A model generated the notes under the pieces. The model was not told the origin of the DNA. It was given only the letters and a program-made list of their open reading frames with translations, and made no database searches. The translations under genes and the position numbers were made by a program. Below are positions 1 to 9,339 of a stretch of DNA of 64,000 nt, in pieces. This stretch comes from Eubacteriaceae bacterium CHKCI004 (lineage in GTDB: Bacteria; Bacillota; Clostridia; Lachnospirales; Lachnospiraceae), in assembly GCA_900016875.1 (NCBI GenBank), contig FCNR01000021.1, positions 1-64,000 on the forward strand, given 5' to 3'. The number at the start of each line of letters is the position of its first letter. The first letter of the stretch is position 1.

Positions 1-233
1 AAAACAAGGAGGGAAATACCCGGCATATATGCCAGAAATCCCAGCATAATACTACAAAATATGAATTTTTCAAGGTACTATAGGTACAGGGCGCAACTAA
101 TTATATAGTTTCGACCCCAACATCATATTATGGTCAAAATATATTTCTGACGCAGGTGCGGTCTACAGGTTTCCTGCACGTACATTCCCTCCGGCTGCTC
201 TGACATCGCCAGACGCACCCATGGTACCGTCCT
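1..233. other. Window edge, no gene recognised
   Basis: This stretch lies downstream of the mfd stop codon. I see no convincing reading frame, RNA gene or strong terminator hairpin in it. It is AT-rich in its first half. Whatever follows mfd lies outside the window. Confidence 0.5.
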
Positions 234-3200
234 CTACCGCTCCAGCAGCCCGCTGATGCTCCCGATGATATCTTTCACCCGCGGAAGCAGATCTTTTTTC
301 GGAATCTCACCGGGGTCGTAGACGAAGACCGGGTTCACTTCCGGCCGGATGCGCATGCGGCCGCGGAAGGTCTTCAGGAAGTCGTCTATCTCGTCGACTT
401 TGACTTTGGCGCGGGCGTTCATGATAAAGGAGATGGCGGTGCCTTTCTGCTCGATGGCGAGAATCCATGCCCTGTGGGCCTGCTGTTTTACCAGAGCCAC
501 ATCCATGAGCCGCAGGGTCGGCGCCGGCACGTCGCCGTAACGGTCGGTGAGTTCCTCGGTCAGGTCTTCGTATTCTTCCTGATTCTCGATGACGGCGATC
601 CGTTTGTAAAGCTCCAGTTTCTGGCTTTCATTTCCCACGTAGGATGCCGGAATGTAGGCGTCGACGGATAAGTCCACGGTGGTCTCGAAGGTATCTTCCT
701 CGTGCTTCTCGCCTTTCATCTCCATGACGGCTTCGTTTAACATTTTGCAGTAAAGGTCGTAGCCCACGGCCTCCATGTGGCCGGACTGCTCCGCCCCCAG
801 CAGATTGCCGGCGCCGCGGATCTCCAGATCCCGCATGGCGATCTTGAAGCCGCTGCCCAGATCAGTGAACTCCCGGATAGCTTTGAGACGTTTTTCCGCC
901 TCTTCCTTTAAGATGGAGTTGCGCCGGTACATGAGGAAGGCGTAGGCCGTCCGGCTGGAACGCCCCACCCGTCCCCGGAGCTGATAAAGCTGGGACAGGC
1001 CAAAGTTCTGGGCGTCATGAATGATGATCGTGTTGGCATTGGAAATGTCCAGTCCGGTCTCGATGATGGTGGTGGACACCAGCACGTCAATCTCTTTGTT
1101 GACGAAAGCAAACATAATCTGCTCCAGCTGCCGCTCTCCCATCTGCCCATGGGCAAATTCAACCACAGCCCCCGGCACCAGCTTCTGCACGTCGGCGGCC
1201 ACGCTGTCGATATTATTGACGCGGTTGTACACGTAATACACCTGTCCGCCCCGGGCAATTTCCCGCTCGATGGCCTCCCTCACCAGTTCTTCGTTATATT
1301 CGAGGACGTAGGTCTGGATGGCCCTCCTGTCCACCGGCGGCATTTCCAGCACGCTCATGTCCCGGATGCCCGCCAGGCTCATGTGAAGCGTCCGCGGAAT
1401 CGGCGTCGCTGACAGAGCCAGCACATCCACGTCTTTTTTCATCTGTTTGATTTTTTCCTTCTGTTTTACGCCGAACCGCTGCTCCTCGTCGATGATGAGG
1501 AGTCCCAGATTTTTGTACTGGATACTCTTGGAAAGCACCTTATGGGTGCCAATCACAATATCCATGGTTCCCTTTTTCAGCGCCTCCTGAATCTGCTTCG
1601 TTTCTTTCGGCGTACAGAAACGGGACAGCATACAGATTTTTATCGGATAATGCTTCATACGCTCCACAAAAGAATTATAATGCTGCTGGGCAAGAATGGT
1701 GGTCGGTACCAGGTACACCACCTGTTTGCTCTCCATGACCGCCTTGAAAGCCGCCCGGATGGCGATCTCCGTCTTGCCGTAGCCCACATCGCCGCAGATG
1801 AGCCGGTCCATGATTTTGTGACTCTCCATATCCCGCTTGGTGTCCTCGATGGCGGTAAGCTGGTCCTCGGTCTCCTCGTACGGAAACAGCTCTTCAAACT
1901 CCGTCTGCCAGACGGTATCCGGGCCGTAGGCGTAGCCTTCCCTGGCCTGCCGCTGGGCGTAAAGCTCCACCAGATCCCTGGCCGCAATCTGTACCTGAGA
2001 ACGGACTCTCGACTTGGTTTTCTCCCACTCATTTCCTCCCAGCTTGTTAAGCTTCGGTTTCTTCGCCCCCACGCCGGCGTATTTCTGTATGATCTCCAGC
2101 TGAGACGCCGGGATAAACAGATTGCTGGAATCCTTGTATTCGATATTGATATAGTCTTTCGCCACTCCGTCGGTCTCAATCTGCTCCATACCCCGGTAAA
2201 TGCCGAGGCCGTATTTCTCGTGAACCACATAATCTCCGATGGAAATATCGGCAAGGGAGCGGATTTTCTGACCGCTGTACTGACTCTTTTTCTTCCGGCT
2301 TTTCTGTCTGCGTTCCTTGAAAATGTCCTTCTCCGACAGGACCACAAACTTGATGGCCGGGTATTCAAAACCGCTGTTCAGCCGGCCGGTGGTGACCATC
2401 ACCTCGCCCGGATGCATTTCCCGCTCATAGTCGTCGACAAAATAAGCCAGAAGTCCCTCCTCACGGATATCCTCCGCCAGTCTTCTGGCACGGGTGGCTG
2501 AGGCGGACATGAGCATGATCTCATATTTCTCCCTGCACCAGTGCTGCAAATCCTTGATGAGCTGGTCGAAGCTGTTATTGTACGAATAAATGGATTTGGC
2601 TTCTATATGCACCGACTCCTTCGGTTTGAACAGCTCATACTGCTGTATCATACCGGACAGCAACAGCGTCGGGCGCTGCAGGATGCGGAAAACCGTCTCC
2701 TCACAGCCGTAGAGCAGATCTGCCTGGGACGGCAGTACGTAGCCGCCTTCCAGACGGCTCTGCATGGACAGGGAAAACTCCTGCTCATTGGTTCTGCCTT
2801 TCTCCTCCACCCGATGGGGCTCGTCAATGAAAATCATCGTATCTTCCGGCAGATAATCCAGAAACGACGCTGTTTTCTCATAAAAATACGACAGCAGAGT
2901 TTCACTTCCGGCTGCGGTGCCCAGGGAAGAGAGTTCATCTTCTGTCGCTTCAACCATTTTCCGAAGTCGTTCCTTTTCCTGACGTTTCTTCTCTTTTTTA
3001 AATACTTCTGCCTGCCGGGTGTATTCCTCCTTCATCCGCCGGATGGCCTCCGGCATCCTGTCCTGAGGAAGAATCATTTCCGACGCCGGATAAATGCGTA
3101 CCTCGTCCAGATTCTCGATGCTTCTCTGACTCTCCACATCGAAGGAGCGCATGGAGTCAATCTCATCGCCCCACAGCTCAATGCGGACAGGACTTTCCTC

Positions 3201-3752
3201 TGTCAGCGGGAAAATGTCCACAATGTCGCCCCGCACAGAAAACTCGCCCGGGCCTTCCACCAGTCCGCTGCTCTGGTATCCCATCTCCACCAGAGTCCTC
3301 CGGAGCTCATCGGTTTTTATGACCGAATCCAGACCGATAGTCAGACTGGCTTCCTGAAACGCCTCCGGCGGAATCATTTTTTCCATGAGTACGTCAAAGC
3401 AGAGAACGATGGTCAGCGGCTCCCTCTCCGCCACACGTTTCAGCACCCGCATACGCTTCATGGCCGTATGATTGCTGTGCACGTCCGCACTGTAAAACAG
3501 AATATCCTTGGACGGATAGTGCATGGTGTTCCGGTCAAAAAAGCTCAGATCCTCGTACATTTCCCTGGCCTTTTCCTCTTTCCAGGTCACGACCAGACGG
3601 CAGGGCGCTTTTTCTCCCAGATTGGCGATAAAATGGCCTTTCTGGGAGTCCACACAGCCGGTAATCCCCACAGGATACCGGCCCTCTTTCTGATTTTTTT
3701 CTATTTCCCGATATTCACTCAGCCGCCGCAGCGGTTCCGCTAATACCCCCAC
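234..3752 (-). CDS. mfd: Transcription-repair coupling factor Mfd
   Basis: Mfd displaces RNA polymerase stalled at DNA lesions and recruits the UvrABC excision machinery. The 1172-aa length is normal for the family. The order is UvrB-like N-terminal module, an RNA-polymerase-interaction (CarD-like) domain beginning near [14 protein letters not shown], then the two RecA-like translocase lobes with Walker A GDVGYGKT, the DEEQ box in IIDEEQRFG and the motif VI region QLRGRVGRS, and a C-terminal TRCF domain. The start is a GTG at 3750-3752, placed by the ribosome site GAGGTG five bases upstream, which lies inside the end of the pth reading frame. Only two bases separate the pth stop from this start, so the two are almost certainly co-transcribed and translationally coupled. 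Confidence 0.97.
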   Translation of the reverse strand: MGVLAEPLRRLSEYREIEKNQKEGRYPVGITGCVDSQKGHFIANLGEKAPCRLVVTWKEEKAREMYEDLSFFDRNTMHYPSKDILFYSADVHSNHTAMKRMRVLKRVAEREPLTIVLCFDVLMEKMIPPEAFQEASLTIGLDSVIKTDELRRTLVEMGYQSSGLVEGPGEFSVRGDIVDIFPLTEESPVRIELWGDEIDSMRSFDVESQRSIENLDEVRIYPASEMILPQDRMPEAIRRMKEEYTRQAEVFKKEKKRQEKERLRKMVEATEDELSSLGTAAGSETLLSYFYEKTASFLDYLPEDTMIFIDEPHRVEEKGRTNEQEFSLSMQSRLEGGYVLPSQADLLYGCEETVFRILQRPTLLLSGMIQQYELFKPKESVHIEAKSIYSYNNSFDQLIKDLQHWCREKYEIMLMSASATRARRLAEDIREEGLLAYFVDDYEREMHPGEVMVTTGRLNSGFEYPAIKFVVLSEKDIFKERRQKSRKKKSQYSGQKIRSLADISIGDYVVHEKYGLGIYRGMEQIETDGVAKDYINIEYKDSSNLFIPASQLEIIQKYAGVGAKKPKLNKLGGNEWEKTKSRVRSQVQIAARDLVELYAQRQAREGYAYGPDTVWQTEFEELFPYEETEDQLTAIEDTKRDMESHKIMDRLICGDVGYGKTEIAIRAAFKAVMESKQVVYLVPTTILAQQHYNSFVERMKHYPIKICMLSRFCTPKETKQIQEALKKGTMDIVIGTHKVLSKSIQYKNLGLLIIDEEQRFGVKQKEKIKQMKKDVDVLALSATPIPRTLHMSLAGIRDMSVLEMPPVDRRAIQTYVLEYNEELVREAIEREIARGGQVYYVYNRVNNIDSVAADVQKLVPGAVVEFAHGQMGERQLEQIMFAFVNKEIDVLVSTTIIETGLDISNANTIIIHDAQNFGLSQLYQLRGRVGRSSRTAYAFLMYRRNSILKEEAEKRLKAIREFTDLGSGFKIAMRDLEIRGAGNLLGAEQSGHMEAVGYDLYCKMLNEAVMEMKGEKHEEDTFETTVDLSVDAYIPASYVGNESQKLELYKRIAVIENQEEYEDLTEELTDRYGDVPAPTLRLMDVALVKQQAHRAWILAIEQKGTAISFIMNARAKVKVDEIDDFLKTFRGRMRIRPEVNPVFVYDPGEIPKKDLLPRVKDIIGSISGLLER

Positions 3753-3754
3753 AG

Positions 3755-5527
3755 TTACACCTCTTCATTTTTCTTTGCTCTCTTTTTCTTTCCCACACTG
3801 TAACGGTTCATGGCCTCGTCAATCTCGTCCATGGCGATGAGCTCCGCGGCCTTCACCACATTTTCCAGAGCCTCATCCAGCTTCTCCTTCTCTTCGCCGG
3901 AGAAATGCCCCAGCACATAGTCGGCCAGATCCTGCCCCGGATGTTTCTCTCCGCCGATGCCCACCCGGATGCGAGGAAATGTATCGCAGCCCAGATGGCT
4001 GATGATGCTCTTGATTCCATTATGCCCGCCGGCGCTGCCTTTCTTCCGGATGCGCAGCATCCCCGGGTCCAGACTGATATCATCATAGATAATGAGGATA
4101 TCCTCCGGCTCCACCTTGTAAAAGTCCGCTGCCGCGCGGATGCTCTCCCCGCTCAGATTCATGTAAGTCAGGGGCTTCATGAGCAGCACCCGCTGACCCG
4201 CAATAAACCCGCTGCCGGTCATGGCTTTGTGCTTGTGCTGATTTACAGCGATGCCCAGCGCCTCGCTGAGCTTGTCGATGGCCATAAATCCCACGTTGTG
4301 TCTTGTTCCTTTATATTTATCGGTCGGGTTCCCCAGACCTGCGATAATCTTCATATTTTGAATCTTTTCCTTTCGTTGGTTTTCTTCATTGGCAAATGTG
4401 TCGGCTCCCACGCATCCCGGCGGGAAGTAGAACTCCGCCACCCGGCGGGCGGACTGACTGTCAAAGTAGTCGTTGTGCAGTCTGGCGAAGGCCCGCACCT
4501 TCCCGATGTCCCAGCTCTGCTGCCGGACACTGGCGCACAGGTCGTCCATGGTCGTGAGGATTGGTCCCGGCGCAGTTTCTTCATAATCATAATAAAATCC
4601 CCGGTCCTGGTCAAGATACCATTTTTTATCGAACGCGTAGAGCAGGATCGGCCGCTCCAGCAGGGAATATTCCACAGCGATGGAAGAATAATCGGCGATG
4701 AGCAGATCCGTCGCCAGCAGAAGCTCCCGCACATCCGGCCATCCGGTCAGATTCGGCACCTGCTCCGGCACCTTCGAGGACTGTATCTGCGGATGCAGAC
4801 GGACAGCCAGGCAGTATTCATCTCCGCACTCCCGCTCAAACCGTTCAAAATCAAAATGGGAGAGCAGCTCCCGGTCTCTCTGCTCATCATCCCGGAAGGT
4901 CGGCGCATAGAGGGCCAGCTTCCGTCCTTTCAGCTGCGGAAACTGCCGCTCCAGGCGCTCTCTTATGGCCTGCACATTATGTTGTCTGAAATAATAGTCC
5001 GCCTGCGGACAGCCGATGGCCAGCACCTTGCCCTCCGGCACACAGAACGCCTCCGCGTAATTCTCCCGGATATGTTCGGAGCTTGCCAGGATGTGCGTTA
5101 CATTTTCATTGACCTGCTTAAGCTCGGCAAGAAGCTCCGGCTCCAGCTCGGTGGAACCGCCGAACTTCTTAAAGGAACCCATGCCATGCCAGAGCTGCAC
5201 CACCGTGGTCTCCGGCGCGATATCCATGTACGCCATAGGCATGAAATTATCGTTGAGAAAAATGTGGGCGGAAGTCGCCATATAGTAAGCCTTTTTGGTA
5301 AAGAGCGCAAAAAGGCCCGGAAGATTCCGGAGGCTCACCTCATAATCCGAATGTCGGATGACATGAAAAGACAGGGGCAGCCCCCGTCTCTCACATTCCT
5401 TTTGTATATCAAACAAACTGCCGACGCCGCCGGTGTCCAGTTTCTCAATGAGGGTCACCCGGTTCTCCCTTACCTTCCAGTGGCGGAAAAAATTAAACGC
5501 CCGGGCGAAGATTTTATTTGTATTCAT
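3755..5527 (-). CDS. pth: CDP-glycerol glycerophosphotransferase fused to peptidyl-tRNA hydrolase
   Basis: One open frame of 590 codons joins two unrelated enzymes. Residues 1-391 resemble TagB/TagF-type CDP-glycerol glycerophosphotransferases of teichoic-acid synthesis (LWHGMGSFKKFG near residue 130, ADYSSIAVEYSLLERP near 290). Residues 392-590 (from ATG 4352-4354) are a full 199-aa peptidyl-tRNA hydrolase, with GLGNP at its start, the catalytic His in TRHNVGF, the MNLSG and IYDD motifs and GSAGGHNG. Pth recycles peptidyl-tRNA dropped from ribosomes and is normally a stand-alone essential protein. A purine-rich AAAGGAAAAG sits upstream of the internal ATG, so a separate Pth could be made from the same mRNA. 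mfd follows directly. Enzyme identities are secure; whether the fusion protein accumulates is unknown. Confidence 0.9.
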   Translation of the reverse strand: MNTNKIFARAFNFFRHWKVRENRVTLIEKLDTGGVGSLFDIQKECERRGLPLSFHVIRHSDYEVSLRNLPGLFALFTKKAYYMATSAHIFLNDNFMPMAYMDIAPETTVVQLWHGMGSFKKFGGSTELEPELLAELKQVNENVTHILASSEHIRENYAEAFCVPEGKVLAIGCPQADYYFRQHNVQAIRERLERQFPQLKGRKLALYAPTFRDDEQRDRELLSHFDFERFERECGDEYCLAVRLHPQIQSSKVPEQVPNLTGWPDVRELLLATDLLIADYSSIAVEYSLLERPILLYAFDKKWYLDQDRGFYYDYEETAPGPILTTMDDLCASVRQQSWDIGKVRAFARLHNDYFDSQSARRVAEFYFPPGCVGADTFANEENQRKEKIQNMKIIAGLGNPTDKYKGTRHNVGFMAIDKLSEALGIAVNQHKHKAMTGSGFIAGQRVLLMKPLTYMNLSGESIRAAADFYKVEPEDILIIYDDISLDPGMLRIRKKGSAGGHNGIKSIISHLGCDTFPRIRVGIGGEKHPGQDLADYVLGHFSGEEKEKLDEALENVVKAAELIAMDEIDEAMNRYSVGKKKRAKKNEEV

Positions 5528-5572
5528 GATAGCTCTCTCTTTTCTTTATACTTATACGTCTGTATCTGGATT

Positions 5573-5601
5573 ATTATACACTTCCCGGGAGATTCTCTCA
5601 A
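5573..5601 (-). promoter_or_regulatory. SigA-type promoter for the GT-pth-mfd operon
   Basis: On the minus strand TTGAGA (5596-5601) and TATAAT (5573-5578) are 17 bases apart, about 45 bases before the ATG at 5527. The -10 is also preceded by TG (extended form). Confidence 0.7.
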
Positions 5602-5755
5602 TGAAAAAATAAGGATTTGTCGAGGTGATAAGGAATGATACACAGACGATGGCAGGACGGACATAAAAATTCAGCCGCCGACGCCCTCAGTTCAGACATT
5701 AGAGAGAAATTCCGCCGGATTGCCTGCTGCTTCCGCGATTGTACCGTTCAGAGCA

Positions 5756-6082
5756 CTACTTCTTCTCCATGGATGTTCTTTTTATACACAGCATTACAAA
5801 AAGAACGATCCACACGACCCACGCGGCCGTGCATCCTGCGCCGGGTTTAAAAAAGTCAATAGCTGCTCCGCATACAAAAGGAACCGCCATCCCCATCATT
5901 CTCTTTCCGTAAATGCGGCACATAGCATCTTCATCGAATTGCTTCCGTTCATTTTCGGAGCGCATATTATATCCGGTCAGGAGGTTACTTGCTCTGCCTT
6001 TGGAATTACAGAAGTATCTTCCCATAAAAAACATCAATAATGCCATGAACAAATCAAATATAATCACGAATACCTGAAACAC
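5756..6082 (-). CDS. DUF3784-like small membrane protein
   Basis: This 108-aa protein has an N-terminal membrane helix, a polar stretch with the family-like pattern KGRASNLLTGYN followed by a conserved-looking Cys-Arg, and two further hydrophobic segments. That layout fits DUF3784, a family of small membrane proteins of unknown role in Firmicutes. A second member lies at 12081-12443, so two paralogues bracket the island of small genes. No function can be assigned. Confidence 0.65.
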   Translation of the reverse strand: MFQVFVIIFDLFMALLMFFMGRYFCNSKGRASNLLTGYNMRSENERKQFDEDAMCRIYGKRMMGMAVPFVCGAAIDFFKPGAGCTAAWVVWIVLFVMLCIKRTSMEKK

Positions 6083-6147
6083 CTTTTTCCTCCCGCTGCT
6101 TTCTGTCCTTTTGCCAAATCATTTGCTCAAAAATCATCCGTACTGCG

Positions 6148-6612
6148 TTATGATTCCGTCTTCTTTTCCATAACATCATAGCACAAAAAATCCTGATTTC
6201 CTGTGGGGATGATATGAAATGAAACATCTTTGTATCCTCTCTTGAGATATATCTTTTTGGCCGGAAGGGATGCGTCCAGTATGATGGTTGGATATTTAGT
6301 CAGGATTCTGTGTTCTGCAAACTGAAGCATCTCTGTGCCATATCCTTTCCCCTGGCAGGAGGGCAGGACAAAAAGGCGGCATATTTCATTGGCTTTTATA
6401 GTGATGGTTCCAATGACTTTCTGCGAGACATTCAGACAGAGAAATACCCTGTTTGCTTTCACATCATTTAAAATATGCTCTTCGCTGTGGTGCTCCAGGA
6501 AGAATTTTACCGCTCCTTCCGGATAATAATGTGGATAAATCTCAGAGATTGTTCTTTCTGAAATGTATTTGATTGTATCTATATCTGATAAAACAGCCTG
6601 TCTTATGCTCAT
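6148..6612 (-). CDS. GNAT family N-acetyltransferase
   Basis: This 154-aa protein has the GNAT fold signature: a beta-strand RLFVLPSCQGKGYGTEML carrying the acetyl-CoA-binding Q/R-x-x-G-x-G/A motif, and a late KKIYLKRGY segment. It should transfer an acetyl group from acetyl-CoA to an amine; the substrate cannot be read from sequence. The ATG at 6610-6612 is chosen over one four codons upstream because GTGGAG stands at the right distance before it. It is followed at short distance upstream by the DUF3795 gene in the same direction, suggesting one transcript. Confidence 0.8.
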   Translation of the reverse strand: MSIRQAVLSDIDTIKYISERTISEIYPHYYPEGAVKFFLEHHSEEHILNDVKANRVFLCLNVSQKVIGTITIKANEICRLFVLPSCQGKGYGTEMLQFAEHRILTKYPTIILDASLPAKKIYLKRGYKDVSFHIIPTGNQDFLCYDVMEKKTES

Positions 6613-6638
6613 TTTTATCTCCACTTCCTAAATCCTGA

Positions 6639-7013
6639 TTATTTATGCCCCGTTCTTATGTACTCTATCAGTGTTTCTACATCATCAAAATCGTCATAGT
6701 CGCCGTTTATACCCTCCCGGTGATAAACCACTCCATTTTTCTCATTCCGTTCAAGGCAGTCCAGGAGTTCATCCTCGCTATATCTTCTGGCGAACTCTGT
6801 AAACGCATAGGGTTTGATTTTACCCAGCAACCCTTTTCTGCACGGTTCGTCACATTCGTAGCAATGCGCAATATCTTTTTCGATGGAACATTTTCTGTTC
6901 TCGCACCAGTCTTTATCCGGACATTCACCCGAATCACAGCCAGTGCAGGTTACATTTTCAGAACACAGGCAGCAGGCAAGTCCGCATCTCGCGATTCCAA
7001 GTTCTCTCTTCAT
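6639..7013 (-). CDS. DUF3795 cysteine-rich protein
   Basis: This 124-aa protein has a cysteine-dense first half (CGLACCLCSENVTCTGCDSG and then further CxxC-like pairs up to CDEPC), consistent with metal or Fe-S binding, and an acidic C-terminus ending in a GINGDYDDFDDVETL segment. These fit DUF3795. A clear GGAGG ribosome site precedes the ATG. A degraded copy of its 3' end lies at 7955-7992 next to the first DUF6440 gene. Function unknown. Confidence 0.75.
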   Translation of the reverse strand: MKRELGIARCGLACCLCSENVTCTGCDSGECPDKDWCENRKCSIEKDIAHCYECDEPCRKGLLGKIKPYAFTEFARRYSEDELLDCLERNEKNGVVYHREGINGDYDDFDDVETLIEYIRTGHK

Positions 7014-7065
7014 AGGGGTACCTCCAAAAACTCTGTTTTCAGTTCAATAATTCAGAACGATATTT

Positions 7066-7755
7066 TTACAACATTTTCAGTTTTCCGTTCTCAAAATAAT
7101 AAATGTTTTCCCACTTATACCCGAATGCGGAATCCGGTCTGGAAATATGGGGTTCAAAAGTAAAATACGGAATATCTCCCAATCTTGTCTGATTCCCTTT
7201 TTCAATGTAAATACGGTCTTCGTTTCTCTTTTCGATAGAATGACCTAAATTACCCAGGAAATCAAGATTGATAAAATCTTCCGAAACAATTCTGGTATTT
7301 ATATGATAAAACAGTTCTTCAAAAGTTGTTCTTTCATCTACAAAATCTAATAATTCCTGATGAAGTCTTTGTTCCATCAACAGACCAGCTTTCCATTCTG
7401 CCTTCTGAATACAATTTATGTTATCAACCACATAACCCTCTTCAATAATTATAGTTCTGGCAAAATCTCCCCATATATGATTGCATTGAGGGCTGAGGTC
7501 AATGGTTACGATATCGTTTTCTTCTATGTATCTATCAGAAGTCTTATACTCTTTTCCTGACATAGACTTTGTTGTCTCATCTCCGGAAAAAATAAATGCG
7601 CCGATATCCCAGTACCAGAACGAATCTGCACCCAGTTCCAGCATTTTATCTTCACACAGCTTTCTTACCTGAGTTAATTTCATTCCAGGCGAAATAGTTT
7701 TACTGATAAAATCCATGGTCTGCTTTGTAATGAGTTGTACCTCTTTGTGTCGCAT
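7066..7755 (-). CDS. M24 family (pita-bread fold) metallopeptidase-like protein
   Basis: The 229-aa sequence follows the M24 fold used by methionyl and Xaa-Pro aminopeptidases: a DIGAFIFSG strand, the first metal-ligand Asp in DIVTIDLSP, the second in WGDFARTI, a His in LGHSIEKRN and a late Glu in FTFEPHIS. These are the positions expected for the five metal ligands, so it may be an active metallopeptidase, but the family also includes creatinase-like and non-peptidase members. The ATG has a strong GGAGGGG site. It belongs to the minus-strand run of small accessory genes. Confidence 0.7.
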   Translation of the reverse strand: MRHKEVQLITKQTMDFISKTISPGMKLTQVRKLCEDKMLELGADSFWYWDIGAFIFSGDETTKSMSGKEYKTSDRYIEENDIVTIDLSPQCNHIWGDFARTIIIEEGYVVDNINCIQKAEWKAGLLMEQRLHQELLDFVDERTTFEELFYHINTRIVSEDFINLDFLGNLGHSIEKRNEDRIYIEKGNQTRLGDIPYFTFEPHISRPDSAFGYKWENIYYFENGKLKML

Positions 7756-7769
7756 ATGTCCCCTCCACG

Positions 7770-7931
7770 CTACGGTGTCACTACCGGCTTGCCGTCTTTA
7801 TCGAGCAATGGCGTAAAACCTGCCGCATTTCCGTTTCTGTGAAATACGTATTGCACGCCGGTTTCGGTATCCAGCCAGATTTCAATTACGTCGACGGTTC
7901 CCTGCTGATAAATCTTTTTAAAGCGGTCCAT
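7770..7931 (-). CDS. DUF6440 family small protein, copy 1
   Basis: A 53-aa protein beginning MDRFKKIYQQGT and ending in a DKDGKPVV segment, the pattern of DUF6440. The open frame extends further upstream, but that extension (7932-8003) is a degraded DUF3795 3' end, so the internal ATG with AAGGAAG before it is preferred. It is nearly identical to the gene at 9178-9339, both in protein and in DNA. Function unknown. Confidence 0.65.
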   Translation of the reverse strand: MDRFKKIYQQGTVDVIEIWLDTETGVQYVFHRNGNAAGFTPLLDKDGKPVVTP

Positions 7932-7954
7932 AGTCTTCTTCCTTTCTTTTGCTT

Positions 7955-7992
7955 TTACATCATCAAAATCGTTATAGTCGTCGTTTATACCC
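7955..7992 (-). pseudogene. Remnant of a DUF3795 3' end
   Basis: About 38 bases match the DUF3795 gene at 6677-6714 with only a few differences and encode the same INDDYNDFDDV-type tail. The rest of that gene is missing, so this is a leftover from a duplication or recombination. Confidence 0.6.
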
Positions 7993-8021
7993 CCAAACCC
8001 CATTAATCTTTTTTATTTTGA

Positions 8022-8050
8022 TTGACATTGTAAACCAAAATATCTATAAT
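8022..8050 (+). promoter_or_regulatory. SigA-type promoter of the RelB/YafQ module
   Basis: TTGACA (8022-8027) and TATAAT (8045-8050), both perfect consensus, are 17 bases apart. The antitoxin ribosome site begins only about 10 bases after the -10, so the leader is very short. Autorepression by the antitoxin complex is usual in this family. Confidence 0.8.
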
Positions 8051-8072
8051 AAAATTGAAAGGCGGTGATAAC

Positions 8073-8345
8073 ATGGCTAAAACACCTACTCAAATCAGAA
8101 TTGATGCAGATATTAAACAACAAGCTACAGACCTTTTCAACAATCTCGGTCTGGATATGTCCAGCGCAGTTAATCTTTTTCTCCATCAGTGCGTCCTGAG
8201 AGGTGGGCTTCCTTTTACTGTAGAGATGCCTTCTTACAGCCAACACACACTTGATGCCATGGATGAAGCCAGACGCATTTCCCGTGATCCTGACGTCAAA
8301 GGATATACCAGCATGGACGAACTGCGAAAGGCACTTGAAGAATAA
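8073..8345 (+). CDS. RelB/DinJ family antitoxin
   Basis: A 90-aa antitoxin with an N-terminal ribbon-helix-helix region (TQIRIDADIKQQATDLFNN) for DNA binding and dimerisation, then the DinJ-type core LGLDMSSAVNLFLHQ and a charged C-terminal tail that would wrap the toxin. The ATG at 8073 follows AAAGGCGGTG; the longer frame starting at a TTG at 8055 runs through that ribosome site and is rejected. The stop is immediately followed by the toxin ATG. It is the only plus-strand operon inside the minus-strand accessory island. Confidence 0.88.
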   Translation: MAKTPTQIRIDADIKQQATDLFNNLGLDMSSAVNLFLHQCVLRGGLPFTVEMPSYSQHTLDAMDEARRISRDPDVKGYTSMDELRKALEE

Positions 8346-8624
8346 ATGTACACAGTAAAATTCACAACCGCTTACAAGAAAAGCTATAAGCTTATGAAGA
8401 AACATGGTCTTGATCTTTCCCTTCTGGACAATGTTGTCTATGCACTCCGGCAGGGCAGACAACTTGATGCGAAATACCATGATCACGAATTAAGCGGCAA
8501 ATTCAAAGGTTTCCGAGAATGCCATATCAAACCGGACTGGCTTTTGGTTTATCTGATTGAAAATGATATTCTGACACTTACGCTCGTAGACACCGGGACA
8601 CATTCGGATATTTTTAAGCTTTAA
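8346..8624 (+). CDS. YafQ family mRNA interferase toxin
   Basis: This 92-aa toxin has the RelE fold of YafQ, which cleaves ribosome-bound mRNA. The catalytic set of E. coli YafQ has counterparts here: His47, His60, Asp64-Trp65 (in IKPDWLLVY), His86 (in TGTHSDIF) and Phe90. All are present, so it should be active. It starts at the base right after the antitoxin stop (TAA-ATG), giving tight coupling, and is followed by an intrinsic terminator. Confidence 0.88.
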   Translation: MYTVKFTTAYKKSYKLMKKHGLDLSLLDNVVYALRQGRQLDAKYHDHELSGKFKGFRECHIKPDWLLVYLIENDILTLTLVDTGTHSDIFKL

Positions 8625-8625
8625 C

Positions 8626-8668
8626 AATGAGACGGGAACTCTATCAAAGGGATTCCGTCTCATTTTGT
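8626..8668 (+). terminator. Terminator after the YafQ gene
   Basis: Ten-base arms AATGAGACGG (8626-8635) and CCGTCTCATT (8655-8664) run into a short T tract. Confidence 0.75.
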
Positions 8669-8678
8669 ATGACGACTG

Positions 8679-9116
8679 TTACTCCAGCCACTGAATAAAT
8701 GCTGTTTTGTCCGTACTGTTATAGCCGGCCTTTGCATAGAAGTTTAATGTACTTTGGTTTTTGGAGCCTGTTAAGAGCATCATTTTATAACAGTTGTTTT
8801 CTATCGCAATCTGTTTTGCGTAGTTCAGACACTCCGTTGCATATCCTCGTTCCCTGTACTTCTCATGTGTAACTACATTTTCTATAAAGGCATATGGCCG
8901 GACATTTCTTGTGAGATTCGGGATAATCACGCACACACAGGAGGACACAAGGATTCCATTTACTTCATTTAAAATGATATGATGATTTCTGTCGCCCTGA
9001 ATCGTCTCCCATGTTTCTCTCAAATTCTTCGAGTCTTCCGGAATCTTATCTTCATGCAAATGTAGATATAACTGAAGCAGATCATTCAAATCATTTTTCG
9101 TTGCTTCTCTCACCAT
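8679..9116 (-). CDS. GNAT family N-acetyltransferase
   Basis: A 145-aa GNAT protein: FIENVVTHEKYRERGYATEC carries the strand 4 / acetyl-CoA pyrophosphate-binding R-x-x-G-x-A motif, and STLNFYAKAGY is the usual C-terminal motif. Substrate unknown. AGGTGAAA precedes the ATG. It converges on the toxin-antitoxin module and shares its terminator region. Confidence 0.82.
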   Translation of the reverse strand: MVREATKNDLNDLLQLYLHLHEDKIPEDSKNLRETWETIQGDRNHHIILNEVNGILVSSCVCVIIPNLTRNVRPYAFIENVVTHEKYRERGYATECLNYAKQIAIENNCYKMMLLTGSKNQSTLNFYAKAGYNSTDKTAFIQWLE

Positions 9117-9177
9117 CGTGTTTCACCTCGCTGAACAACAGCCTTTCGCACTTGCCGCCCTTCTCTATGTCTCCACG

Positions 9178-9339
9178 CTACGGCGTCACTACCGGCTTGC
9201 CATCTTTGTCAAGCAACGGCGTGAAGCCTGCCGCGTTTCCGTTTCTGTGGAATACATATTGTACGCCGGTTTCGGTGTCCAGCCAGATTTCAATTACATC
9301 AATGGTTCCCTGCTGATAAATCTTTTTAAAGCGTTCCAT
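9178..9339 (-). CDS. DUF6440 family small protein, copy 2
   Basis: A 53-aa protein almost identical to the one at 7770-7931 (Met-Glu for Met-Asp at the start and Ile for Val in the QQGT-V/I-DV segment). The ATG at 9337-9339 follows AAAGGAGGAAG. The DNA match runs past both ends of the coding part, including the CTCCACGCTACGG string downstream, so the copies arose by segment duplication. Function unknown. Confidence 0.65.
   Translation of the reverse strand: MERFKKIYQQGTIDVIEIWLDTETGVQYVFHRNGNAAGFTPLLDKDGKPVVTP

Noticed and set aside
1542-2501. Long plus-strand frame inside mfd
   Set aside because: Antisense shadow of a well-conserved gene; composition is not protein-like and there is no ribosome site.
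5635-5850. Plus-strand frame before the DUF3784 gene
   Set aside because: No recognisable protein pattern, and it runs into the opposite-strand gene.
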